A stretch of DNA of 64,000 bases from Pseudomonas fluorescens (lineage in GTDB: Bacteria; Pseudomonadota; Gammaproteobacteria; Pseudomonadales; Pseudomonadaceae): NCBI RefSeq assembly GCF_002837185.1, contig NZ_KZ477987.1:1-64000 (forward strand), written 5' to 3'. The position numbers were made by a program, and so were the translations under genes. This document shows positions 38,289 through 47,425 of this stretch, piece by piece. The notes under the pieces were generated by a model. The model ran no database searches and was not told the origin of the DNA. It worked only from the letters and a program-made list of their open reading frames with translations. The first letter of the stretch is position 1; each line of letters opens with the position of its first letter.

Positions 38289-41266
38289 CACGGCAACGTC
38301 GACAACGGCACGCGGTACAACGCATCGCCCGGCTCGGCATCGCCGAACCGCACCCAGTTGGCCAGGTCATTGTGGAAGGTCTCGTAGAGACGGATTTTCG
38401 AATCCAGCTCGTCGATAAAATCTGCCTGCTCGGCCACGCTCAACGACAACCACAGGTCCTGGGTCATGTTCAGCGATTTGCTGCGATACGGCAGCCCCTC
38501 CAGGTACTCGCCCAACAGGCCGCCGTCGGCCAGGTTGCCGCCCTTGCGCAGGGCTTGCGGGTCACGGCTCATGTAGGCCGACGCGCTGGCAATTTCCTGG
38601 AAGAAGTCCTTGGGCGAGCTTTGGGTCTTGCGCGCCGCATCGACGATTAATTTCAGCGACTGCTGCAAGTCGTTCAGCTGCAATTTGGTCAGCATCACGC
38701 ACACCTGGAACGCCGGCAGCGCCGGGTTGGTCAGGTCGCGGTCGGCGGTCCAGGCGCTGACCAGTTGCGGTGCCTGGCTTGCGGTTTTACGGCCGAGGAA
38801 GTCCATGTGCATGGCATAGCCGACGGCTGCGGATTTGTCCGCCAGGCTCGGCGCGGCACTGAGCAAAGGCACTGGCTGCGGCGTGTTGCTGCGCACCTGA
38901 TGCACGAGGTTGGCGAACACCGTGCCGATCTCATCGACACGCTCACCCAGCTTGCGTACATCGCCGCCCGGCACCGGCGTGTACAGGTCGCCGATCTGCG
39001 GGTTGGCGTCGGCGGTCAGGACGCGATACTGACTCTCGGCGCCGGCATGGGTTTTCTTGCCGGCATCGGTGCGCAGATGCAACGCGTAGATCTTGATCTG
39101 CTTGCCCAGCGCCGCCTGGCGCACTTCGGCTTCGTTCATCTGGGTGGAGGCGAACGGGTCGTTCTTGCGCAGCGCACCGGCATCGGAGACCAGCAGGATG
39201 ATGCGCCCGCCGTAGCCGGACCAGTCCATGCCGTCCACCGCCTGCATCACGCCGGCAAACGCGTCTTCGTTGAACGAGTGGCTGGACACCGTCGAGGCCT
39301 TGACCTGCCGCGCCATGTCGAGGAAACGCTGCGGATCGCGGCCCTGATCAAGGGTGATCAGGGTTTTGGCCACGTATTCCAGGCCGGGGGTTTTCTTGAT
39401 GCTGTTGCGAAAGCCCACCAGGCCGAAGCTGACGCTGTCCAGCTCGCCGCGCTCGGCGATGCGGGTTTGCAACTCGTGCACCACGTCGCGCACTTGATCG
39501 ATATAGGGCTGCATCGACACAGTGGTGTCGACCACCAGCACCACAGCGGTACGGAAGGCGTCGGCATGGGCACTGAGCGCGGGCGCCGAAGGCTTGGCGA
39601 CCGCGCTGCTGCCAGGGTCGATGGACGCCACGTTGAGCAACTGCACCGGCTGGCCGTTTTCGTCGAAGCTCTCTTTGGAATCAAAAATCGGCAACAGGTA
39701 GAACTGGTCTTGCGGCACCGCGCTGGCGGTGGGTTCCAGGGCCAGGACTTGCTGGTTGTCCTCACGGTTACTTTGCGCCTTGGCCAACGCACTCTTCGCC
39801 GCAGCCGGATCGCCCAACAGTTTTTCCACCTCGCCGGACTGACGCAGAAACATCACTGGCGCACGCCCCGAGCGTTCGGTGAACTTGAGCACCAGGCTTT
39901 GTTTCCAGTCACTGACTTGGGAGGCGGGCAGCCAACCGTCGCTGCGTCCGTCGGTAGCGGCGCCGACACGCACCCAAGGGCTGCCGTCGATATCTTTGCG
40001 CTGGTACACGTAGAGCACGGAAAACGCGGGTAGCGCCTTGCCCGGCGCGCTGCCCGCCTCGTTGGAAAGCTTGGCGCCGGGCTTGCTGAGCACGCGCTGG
40101 AACAGCGTTTTCTTGCCCGCCATCAGCAACGGTCGTTGACCACCGTCCACTTCAGCGACGGCTACGGGCGGCGTCACCTTGGGAACCACGGCAGCCGGCG
40201 GTTGGGCAGGCTCATCGCTACCGCTCAGCCACCAATAGCTGGCACCACCGATGGCCAGTGCCACCGCAACCGCCACGGCGGCCAATGCCAGCACCGGCCC
40301 ACGGCGCTGTTCGGACGGGGCGTTGTGCTGCGTTGGCGTCACGACCGGTTGGCGCACTATCGGCTGCGGCTGCGGTTTGTCGGTGGGTATGTCGACGGTG
40401 ACAGGGGTCATGCCCGCCAGGTCAAAACTCAGTGGAATCGGCAGCGGCCGCACCAGGGTAGCCTCCGGCGACTCCGCCGGCAGGTTGTCCAGGGCCAGCA
40501 GTAATGCGTCGGCATCCGCGAAACGCTCCGCCGGATCCTTGGCCAACAACTTGCGCAGCACCTCCTGGTAACGGCCGTGGTGCACCGGCAATTCCGGCAA
40601 CGGCTCAGTCAGGTGCGCGAGCGCCGTCGAAAGCGCATCGGTTCCGCGGTACGGCAGCTCGCCGACCAGGATTTCGTACAGCACCACGCCCAGCGCATAC
40701 AGGTCGGCGCGACCGTCGATCTCCTGGCCGCGTGCCTGTTCCGGGCTCATGTAGCTCGGCGTGCCCACGGCGAAGCCGGCCTGGGTGAACTGGGTGCGGT
40801 CGTCCAGGGACTTGGCGATACCGAAGTCCGACAACACCGCCGTGCCATCGGCGCGGAACAGGATGTTTGCCGGTTTCACATCGCGGTGTACCAGCCCCTG
40901 TGCATGGGCATAACCGAGCGCCGAGGCAATCTGGCGGATCAGCGTCACGCCCTGCTCCGGGGTCAGCCCGGCGGCAATGCGCTCTTTGAGCGTACCGTTG
41001 GGCAGGTACTCCATGGCCATGTAATACATTTCACCGACATTGCCGATGTCATGAATGGTCACCGTGTGCGGGTGCGACAGGCGCGCCAGGGTCTTGCCCT
41101 CGCGCAGGAAGCGTTCGCAGAACGTCGGGTCGGCCGCCAGGGCCGCCGCCATCACCTTCAACGCCACCTTGCGTTCCAGCGAGCGCTGGGTCGCCAGGTA
41201 GACGTTGGCCATGGCGCCTTCGCCGATCTCGCCTTCGATGGCATAGCCCGGGATCTCGATGATCAT
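38288..41266 (-). CDS. ppkA: T6SS serine/threonine kinase PpkA
   Basis: A 992-residue membrane kinase. The Hanks-type kinase at 1-265 has the glycine loop IGEGAMANVYLA, Lys 37 in VALKVMA, HRDVKPANI and DFGIAKS, and GTPSYMSPEQARG. A single span lies at about 325-347, followed by a periplasmic SH3-like stretch and a von Willebrand A domain from about 570 (VVLVVDTTVSMQPY, a DxTxS MIDAS motif). PpkA phosphorylates Fha in response to TagQRST signals, promoting assembly. Its stop overlaps tagT and its start overlaps pppA (ATGA). All kinase residues look intact. Confidence 0.94.
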   Translation of the reverse strand: MIIEIPGYAIEGEIGEGAMANVYLATQRSLERKVALKVMAAALAADPTFCERFLREGKTLARLSHPHTVTIHDIGNVGEMYYMAMEYLPNGTLKERIAAGLTPEQGVTLIRQIASALGYAHAQGLVHRDVKPANILFRADGTAVLSDFGIAKSLDDRTQFTQAGFAVGTPSYMSPEQARGQEIDGRADLYALGVVLYEILVGELPYRGTDALSTALAHLTEPLPELPVHHGRYQEVLRKLLAKDPAERFADADALLLALDNLPAESPEATLVRPLPIPLSFDLAGMTPVTVDIPTDKPQPQPIVRQPVVTPTQHNAPSEQRRGPVLALAAVAVAVALAIGGASYWWLSGSDEPAQPPAAVVPKVTPPVAVAEVDGGQRPLLMAGKKTLFQRVLSKPGAKLSNEAGSAPGKALPAFSVLYVYQRKDIDGSPWVRVGAATDGRSDGWLPASQVSDWKQSLVLKFTERSGRAPVMFLRQSGEVEKLLGDPAAAKSALAKAQSNREDNQQVLALEPTASAVPQDQFYLLPIFDSKESFDENGQPVQLLNVASIDPGSSAVAKPSAPALSAHADAFRTAVVLVVDTTVSMQPYIDQVRDVVHELQTRIAERGELDSVSFGLVGFRNSIKKTPGLEYVAKTLITLDQGRDPQRFLDMARQVKASTVSSHSFNEDAFAGVMQAVDGMDWSGYGGRIILLVSDAGALRKNDPFASTQMNEAEVRQAALGKQIKIYALHLRTDAGKKTHAGAESQYRVLTADANPQIGDLYTPVPGGDVRKLGERVDEIGTVFANLVHQVRSNTPQPVPLLSAAPSLADKSAAVGYAMHMDFLGRKTASQAPQLVSAWTADRDLTNPALPAFQVCVMLTKLQLNDLQQSLKLIVDAARKTQSSPKDFFQEIASASAYMSRDPQALRKGGNLADGGLLGEYLEGLPYRSKSLNMTQDLWLSLSVAEQADFIDELDSKIRLYETFHNDLANWVRFGDAEPGDALYRVPLSTLP

Positions 41267-41982
41267 GACGAGACCTTCACGACGATCGTGGTGATGTTGT
41301 CCGGCGCGCCGCGATTGAGCCCCAGGTGGACCAGGCTGCGCACGATTTCATCCGGCGCGTCATGGCCGAGCACTTCGCCAATCTCATGATCCTCGACGGT
41401 CTTGGTCAGGCCGTCGCTGCACAGCAGGTAGCTGTCGCCGGGGGCGATCAACAGCTCCACCGAGGCCACGTTCAGTTGCGCTTCCACGCCCACCGCGCGG
41501 GTGACGATATTGGCGCGTGGGTGCACGCGGGCATCGGCTTCGCTGAGCAGGCCGCTGTCTTGCAGGTCCTGCACATAGCTGTGATCGCGGGAGAGGCTTT
41601 CCAGCTCACCGTCGCGCAGGCGGTACAGGCGACTGTCGCCGGCCCACAGGCACACCCCACGCAAGCCGCGTGCGGCCAGCACCACCACGGTGCTGCCCAT
41701 CATGGTCACGCCACGGTTGGCGGTTTCTTCGCGTACCGCCGCGTTGATGCGAATCAGGTCGTTGCGCAAGGCGGCAGCGTATTCGTCGAGGGAGCGCCCC
41801 ACCGGTACAGCGCGCAAGCTGTCGACGATCAGGCTGCTGACGTAATCCCCCGCCGCGTGCCCGCCCATGCCATCGGCCACCACCCACAGGCGGTTCTCCG
41901 GCAGCTCCAGGCAAGCATCTTCGTTGACCTGGCGGACCATGCCCACATGGCTTTTGCTCGCGGATTTGTAAGTCGCCCCCAT
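41263..41982 (-). CDS. pppA: T6SS PP2C phosphatase PppA
   Basis: A 239-residue PP2C-type metal-dependent phosphatase: VRQVNEDACLEL, VADGMGGHAAGDYVSS, WAGDSRLYRLRDGEL, LCSDGLTKTV and the last metal Asp in GAPDNITTIVV. PppA removes the phosphate put on Fha by PpkA and resets the firing cycle. It lies between tagF and ppkA; the stop overlaps ppkA by 4 bases and the start is adjacent to the tagF stop. Confidence 0.94.
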   Translation of the reverse strand: MGATYKSASKSHVGMVRQVNEDACLELPENRLWVVADGMGGHAAGDYVSSLIVDSLRAVPVGRSLDEYAAALRNDLIRINAAVREETANRGVTMMGSTVVVLAARGLRGVCLWAGDSRLYRLRDGELESLSRDHSYVQDLQDSGLLSEADARVHPRANIVTRAVGVEAQLNVASVELLIAPGDSYLLCSDGLTKTVEDHEIGEVLGHDAPDEIVRSLVHLGLNRGAPDNITTIVVKVSS

Positions 41983-42636
41983 CTACACCACACCTTCTTG
42001 TCCGAGCAGAAACTGCGCAAAATCGCTGGCGGCAGGCAAGCCCTGACACCGTAATAAACCGGGAGAAATACGCTGCGAACCGCGTCCCCACCACAGGCTG
42101 GCACCTTCGCAGGCTTGTTCGGCCAGCGCCGTCATGCGCCCGTGGGGCACGGTGGCGGCCACGCGTTGCAGGCCGGCGAAACGGCTGTCGAGCGCACGCG
42201 GCTCAGTCGTCGGCACGCCAAGGCGGTCGAGGCCAGCGCTGAAACCTTCAAACGTTGCGCCGCTGTCCAGGGTGCCGAGCAGCAGCTCCTCGGCCTGCTC
42301 GAACCACCCATCCGGCCCGCCCACCAGGGAGGCGGGGTTGGTGTCGTGATCGAGCAACACCACCACGGCCAGCGGAAAATACCGCCCGACCCGATCGATA
42401 CTCGGCATCACCACACCCGCCGCCGCATCCGGTCCGCACACCCCGGGCGCCAAGACAAAGCGCCACAGCGGGCTGACCAGGTAAGCGTTGAGCCAGTCGC
42501 CGCCCAGGCTGTTCTGGCTGGCGAGCAGCCCCGCCGCCAGCCAGCTGTCCCAGGGGCCGATAAAGCTCTGGGGCAAGGCGCGGCTGACAAAATCACCACG
42601 ACTGGCCAACTTGCCGTAGAAACCCAGCGTCGTCAT
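41983..42636 (-). CDS. tagF: T6SS-associated protein TagF
   Basis: A 217-residue TagF: MTTLGFYGKLASRGDFVSRALPQSFIGPWDSWLAAGL is the family signature, with a WRFVLAPGVCG core. In P. aeruginosa TagF represses the system post-translationally by sequestering Fha. Here it is a stand-alone TagF, with PppA as a separate gene rather than a TagF-PppA fusion. The start at 42636 overlaps the tssM stop by 4 bases. Confidence 0.92.
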   Translation of the reverse strand: MTTLGFYGKLASRGDFVSRALPQSFIGPWDSWLAAGLLASQNSLGGDWLNAYLVSPLWRFVLAPGVCGPDAAAGVVMPSIDRVGRYFPLAVVVLLDHDTNPASLVGGPDGWFEQAEELLLGTLDSGATFEGFSAGLDRLGVPTTEPRALDSRFAGLQRVAATVPHGRMTALAEQACEGASLWWGRGSQRISPGLLRCQGLPAASDFAQFLLGQEGVV

Positions 42637-45600
42637 AGCCGCTCCGGCAAGCTGAAGCCGCTGAGCACGCGGCTCTTGAACGGGTTGAAGGCGCTGTTGG
42701 CGCGCAATTCGTAAGCGATGCTCGCGCCGTCGACCCGCAGGCGCAGGTTGAAGCGGTCCGGCGAGTTGCCGGCGGTCAGGTCCGATTGCTCCAGCAGGCG
42801 GAACCAGGCCCACGGGCCGTCCAGCGTCACACCGGAACGCCCGCTTGCCGAGGGCGGCATGATGGAAATACGCACCACGCCAATGCTGCCGGGGTTCGGC
42901 CATTGCATCGCCACCGGGCGGCTCGGGCCGTGGTCATAGCTCAGTTGCTGGCCGTCGAGGTCCAGCAGGAACTGGGTGATGGTCGGGTCCATCGACACCG
43001 GCTTGAGTTCGAAGCGCACGATAGGTTGCGTGCCCCCGGACCTGAAGAACGCATCGCGAATAGCCGCCGCGCGCTGGAAGGTCTGCAGCACGCCCGGCGC
43101 GATACCGAGCTTCTGCGCCGCGCCCGGCTGCCAGCGCCAGGTCTGCGCCGAGGTATCCACATAGGGCTGCAGGTACTTACGGAAGTAGTTATCCATCACC
43201 CCGCCGACGCCGAAGAACTGGCCGAAGTCATCCAGGGTCGCGTCCCGCGCACTGCCGGGCGACATCGGATAGCGTCCGGCCAGGGACTGGCGATACACGT
43301 TGACCACTTCGCTGACCCAGGCCGCGTTCAACTGGTTACGCACCCCGCCCATCATGCTGTTGGTGGTGGAATTGACCACCGACTTGACCATGCCCTGCAC
43401 CAGCGGCGGTTGGCGCTCGGCATTCAGGCTGACCCGCGTGGCCGCAGCCGCCGCCTGGTTCTTGGCTTCGCCGAGCAGCGCATCGCCGCTGGCACCGACC
43501 ATGGCGCTGACCTGCACATACAGCGCATTCATGTCCGAGAGCAGGCTGTCGATGGCCGCCGGCTCGCCTTCGTTTTTACTGACGATGCTGTTGAGTTCGG
43601 CAAAGTGCGCGGTGACTGGATCATCCGCAGCCACCGGCGCATTCGCCGTGGGTTGTTCCTGGCCGAGCAAGCTGCCCAAGCGCTCCTTGAGCTTGTCGAC
43701 ACCGCCTTCCACCGGCACACCCTTGGCGGCCAGTTGACGCTCTTCGGCCTGCAGGTCGGTTTCCCTGGCCACCGCCACCAGCAGCTTTTTCAGCGGTGAG
43801 GTCGGCCCCGAGATAACCCGCAGCACGTCGGCGGCCTGGGCCACGCTGGTGATCGGCACAAAGTCGATGTCGGCGAGCAACGCGTCCCACTGGCGCTGAT
43901 AGTCCTGGAAATACAGGCGGCGCACATCGGCGGCCAGGCTCACCACGTTCTGCTGGTCGGCCTGTTCCTGGCCCAGTACCCATTGCTCTTCAGCCAGGGT
44001 GCCAGTCTGGTTCAGGCTGCTCAACAAAAACGCCTGGCGATAGCCCCTGGCGGTGAAGAAACCACTCAACGGCTCGCCCAACGGCTTGCCGCTCTTGCGA
44101 CTGAACACCAGCGCGGCATCACGGCCGGCCGCTTCGTTGAGGCGAAAGTCCGCAATACCTTCAGGCAGTTTCTGGCGTTTGACCCGGTCGTAGACACGCT
44201 GGGCCACCGGCAGTTGTTGCAGTTGGCGGCGCAGGTCGTCGATCAGGCGTGGGTCAAGACGCGCAGTCGGTGGGTGACGGTCAAACAGTGCCTGCAAGTG
44301 CCCGGTCAAGGCCTGGCGCTGATCGGCCGGCAGGTCGCGTGGCAGGTTGCGGTCCCAGTCGAGGGCGATCCAGGCCTTGATGAAGTCCGGGTCGTAATGC
44401 TCGTTGTCGGCCAGCATCAGATAGGCCTTGAGGCCTTCGTAGAGGAAGTCCGAGTTGCCGCCGCCGTGCAGTTGTTCTTCGATGCGCGTGACCAGGCGCG
44501 GGGCGAAGACCGCGATCAGCAACTTGCGATAGACGCTTGCGGATTCGGCTTCGAGCATGTCGCCCTGGTACAGCCCCAGCCCTTCGGACCAGCTTGGCGA
44601 ATCGCCGGCCAGGTGCTTCACCGCGTTGAGCAAAGGCAGCACGGCCAATACGTCACGCTGCGCCGGGCTCAGGTTCTGCACGGTCTGGCCCAGGGGAGCG
44701 ACTTTCTGATCGACCTGGGCGATATACGCCTGGTTGGCGCGATAACTCACCCACCACAGGCTGCTGACCACCACCACCAAGGCCACCGTGGCCGCGAGGA
44801 CACCCCGGGCGAGCCACTTGCGACGGCGCTCGACTTTCGGGTTCACCCCGACCAGGCCACGTTCGGCAAAGGCTACGGCGGTAAAGAGTTTTTCGATGAA
44901 GTAACTGCGCCCGGTGCCGCTCTGGCGCGCCAAGTGTTGGCGGTCCAGGTTCATGCTCTGGGCCATGGCGCCGATCAGACGGTCAATCGGGCTGCCTTCC
45001 TGGGTGCCGCTGGTGAAGTACACGCCGCGCAGCAGCGCACGCTCTTCAAAGGCATTGGGTTTGAACACGCCCTCGAGGAAGCTCTGCAGGCAGTCCTTCA
45101 ATGCGCCGAACTGCTGCGGGAAACCGTAGATCAGGTCGCGCCGCGCCGGGTCGCGTTCCTGTTGCAGGCGTTCCACCAGGCGTTCGTTAAGACGCTGTTC
45201 CAGACCGGCGAATTCGCTTTGCAGATGCGCCAACGGGCTGTCGCTATGCTTGCCGTCGTCCAGGGCAAAGGTCATGCCCCACACCTGGGCGCGCTCTTCC
45301 TTGCTCAGGTTGTCGAAGAACTCCATGAAGCCCGGCACCAGGTCGAGCTTGGTCAGCATCAGGTAGATCGGGAAACGCACGCCCAATTGGGTGTACAGCT
45401 CCTGGATGCGCAGGCGAATCGCGGCGGCATGGGCGGCGCGCTCGGCGTCGGTGCCCAGCAGCAGGTCCGACAGGCTGATGGCAATGAAGGCACCGTCGAT
45501 GGGCCGACGTGAGCGCTGCTTTTTCAGCAGGTCGAGAAAGCCCAGCCACGCGGCTTTATCCACCGTCGAGTTGCTGTCCTGGGTGGTGTAGCGACCGGCG

Positions 45601-46133
45601 GTGTCGAGCAGTACGGCCTGGTCGGTAAACCACCAGTCGCAGTTGCGCGTGCCGCCGACGCCGCGCACCGCCCCCGCGCCCAATTGCGCAGCCAGGGGGA
45701 AGTGCAGCCCGGAATTGACCAGTGCGGTGGTCTTGCCCGAACCCGGCGGGCCGATGATCACGTACCACGGCAGCTCATACAGATTGCGGCGTTCGTCGCC
45801 ACCGAGCTTGGCTTTCTTGAGCAGCGTGAGGGCTTCGTCCATGCGCTGGCGCAGGGTCGACAGCTCTTCGGCGGTCGCGACGCTATCGGGGTCGGCCGGG
45901 GTTTCGGCGGCCAGGCTGCGCATCACTTCGGCGGCCTGTCGGCGCGCCTGGATGATGCGCAACACGCGGTAGGCCATCCACAGTGCAAACACCAGGATGA
46001 TCAGCGCCCAGCGGCGTCCCTCGGGCACCAGCACGTCGAGCAACGGCCCGACAAACCAGATGATCAGGCTCAGGGCGATCAACCCCAGCACGGGGATCAC
46101 CCAGCGAATCATGAAACTGAAAAACGCCTTCAC
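42633..46133 (-). CDS. tssM: T6SS membrane complex protein TssM (IcmF)
   Basis: An 1166-residue IcmF-family protein. Two N-terminal spans (about 8-28 and 36-55) flank a short periplasmic turn, then a cytoplasmic GTPase-like domain has Walker A GPPGSGKTTALVNSGLHFP near residue 130, and a third span lies at about 445-465 (AATVALVVVVSSLWWVSY). The large periplasmic part contains ImcF-related and C-terminal DUF1215-type regions and meets TssJ. The Walker motif is intact. It starts with GTG, overlapping the tssL stop (GTGA). Confidence 0.95.
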   Translation of the reverse strand: MKAFFSFMIRWVIPVLGLIALSLIIWFVGPLLDVLVPEGRRWALIILVFALWMAYRVLRIIQARRQAAEVMRSLAAETPADPDSVATAEELSTLRQRMDEALTLLKKAKLGGDERRNLYELPWYVIIGPPGSGKTTALVNSGLHFPLAAQLGAGAVRGVGGTRNCDWWFTDQAVLLDTAGRYTTQDSNSTVDKAAWLGFLDLLKKQRSRRPIDGAFIAISLSDLLLGTDAERAAHAAAIRLRIQELYTQLGVRFPIYLMLTKLDLVPGFMEFFDNLSKEERAQVWGMTFALDDGKHSDSPLAHLQSEFAGLEQRLNERLVERLQQERDPARRDLIYGFPQQFGALKDCLQSFLEGVFKPNAFEERALLRGVYFTSGTQEGSPIDRLIGAMAQSMNLDRQHLARQSGTGRSYFIEKLFTAVAFAERGLVGVNPKVERRRKWLARGVLAATVALVVVVSSLWWVSYRANQAYIAQVDQKVAPLGQTVQNLSPAQRDVLAVLPLLNAVKHLAGDSPSWSEGLGLYQGDMLEAESASVYRKLLIAVFAPRLVTRIEEQLHGGGNSDFLYEGLKAYLMLADNEHYDPDFIKAWIALDWDRNLPRDLPADQRQALTGHLQALFDRHPPTARLDPRLIDDLRRQLQQLPVAQRVYDRVKRQKLPEGIADFRLNEAAGRDAALVFSRKSGKPLGEPLSGFFTARGYRQAFLLSSLNQTGTLAEEQWVLGQEQADQQNVVSLAADVRRLYFQDYQRQWDALLADIDFVPITSVAQAADVLRVISGPTSPLKKLLVAVARETDLQAEERQLAAKGVPVEGGVDKLKERLGSLLGQEQPTANAPVAADDPVTAHFAELNSIVSKNEGEPAAIDSLLSDMNALYVQVSAMVGASGDALLGEAKNQAAAAATRVSLNAERQPPLVQGMVKSVVNSTTNSMMGGVRNQLNAAWVSEVVNVYRQSLAGRYPMSPGSARDATLDDFGQFFGVGGVMDNYFRKYLQPYVDTSAQTWRWQPGAAQKLGIAPGVLQTFQRAAAIRDAFFRSGGTQPIVRFELKPVSMDPTITQFLLDLDGQQLSYDHGPSRPVAMQWPNPGSIGVVRISIMPPSASGRSGVTLDGPWAWFRLLEQSDLTAGNSPDRFNLRLRVDGASIAYELRANSAFNPFKSRVLSGFSLPERL

Positions 46134-47419
46134 TCGACGCCCTCCGCCAATACGGTGATTTCAACCCGACGATTGCGGGCACGGCCTTCGGCAGTACTGT
46201 TGGTGGCCAACGGCTCGGTGTCGCTGCGGCCTTCGGCGCTGAAGCGCTCGGCCTGGCCGGTCTTGGCCGCGAGGATCTCCAGCACCGACTTGGCCCGCGC
46301 TTCGGACAGCGCCCAGTTCGACGGAAAGCGCAGGGTGGCAATCGGGCGGTTGTCGCTGTGGCCGGTGACCCGCACCTGGCCCTTGACCTTGCGGATGGCG
46401 TCAGCGATGCGCAGCATCAGCGGCTGATAGTCGTCGACGATGCTGGAACTGGCGGACGCAAACAGTTCATCGCCACGAATCGTCACCACAGAGCGGTCCA
46501 CCTTGTCTTCCACGGCTACGCGGCCGGCCTTGATGTCTTCGGCCAGGAAGCCGGCCAGGCGTGGCCGCTCGATCACTTTCGGTTGCGCCACCGGACGGTC
46601 GATGGCCTGCACCGGAATCTCGCCCAGGGCATGGATATTCTTGAACACCGGCTCGGCATCCGAGGTCAGCTTCATGCGCAGGCCAAACAGCAACGCCAGC
46701 AGCAGCGCCAGGCCGATCGCCAGCGCAATCCACGGCGGCATGAATTGCGCCAGGCGATCGCGCGCCACGGTCACGCCGCGCCAGTGCGGCGACAGCTCAC
46801 GCTCGTGTTCGCCACGGGCATTGCGAATTGCCGCGGCAGTGCGCTCGCGCAAGGCTTCCAATTGACTGCGCCCGTCGGTCATCACGCGGTAGCGGCCCTC
46901 AAAACCCAGGCACATGCACAGGTACAGCAGCTCCAGCAGGTACAGGCGCTCCCGTGGGCTTTGCAGGCAGTGGTCGAGCAACTGAAAGACCTTTTCACCG
47001 CCCCAGGCTTCGTTGTGCACGGTGATCAGCAAGCTCTGTTTGCCCCAATCGCTGGTGCTGCCCCAGGGCGTACTCAGCACGGCTTCGTCCAGGGCGGTGC
47101 ACAGCGCGTAACGGGCCAGCAGCACTTCGTTGCGCGCCACACCGGCGGCTTCGGCGCGCTCTTCAAACTGGCGCAGATAGGCCAATAACTGCGCGCGCAG
47201 GCTGGCCGGCGCCGGGTGTGCAAGGGTGTTACGCAACCGCGTCAGCAAGGCCAGCAACGGGCCGGCGGCGCTTTCCAGCGGGTTGAGGCCCTGGCTTTTG
47301 CCGGTGAGCATCGGCGCGGCCGGCATCGACAAAGGTGCAGGTTCCGCGCGCGCAGGTTCGGGTGCTCGGCCGCCCGGGCGCGGCATGAACTGTGTGCGGT
47401 CATCATCATTGGGATGCAT
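46130..47419 (-). CDS. tssL: T6SS membrane complex protein TssL (DotU) with OmpA domain
   Basis: A 429-residue extended TssL. A Pro-rich start, the cytoplasmic DotU/IcmH domain (about 45-215: LPLLALLTRLRNTL region, RYALCTALDEAVLSTPWGS, LELLYLCMCLGFEGRYRV), one span at about 226-248 and a C-terminal OmpA-like peptidoglycan-binding domain (VRVTGHSDNRPIATLRFPSN, LSEARAKSVLEIL, EGRSDTEPLA). The OmpA domain lets it fix to the cell wall directly, so no separate TagL is needed. tssK precedes it by 6 bases. Confidence 0.95.
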   Translation of the reverse strand: MHPNDDDRTQFMPRPGGRAPEPARAEPAPLSMPAAPMLTGKSQGLNPLESAAGPLLALLTRLRNTLAHPAPASLRAQLLAYLRQFEERAEAAGVARNEVLLARYALCTALDEAVLSTPWGSTSDWGKQSLLITVHNEAWGGEKVFQLLDHCLQSPRERLYLLELLYLCMCLGFEGRYRVMTDGRSQLEALRERTAAAIRNARGEHERELSPHWRGVTVARDRLAQFMPPWIALAIGLALLLALLFGLRMKLTSDAEPVFKNIHALGEIPVQAIDRPVAQPKVIERPRLAGFLAEDIKAGRVAVEDKVDRSVVTIRGDELFASASSSIVDDYQPLMLRIADAIRKVKGQVRVTGHSDNRPIATLRFPSNWALSEARAKSVLEILAAKTGQAERFSAEGRSDTEPLATNSTAEGRARNRRVEITVLAEGVE

Positions 47420-47425
47420 CGCGGA

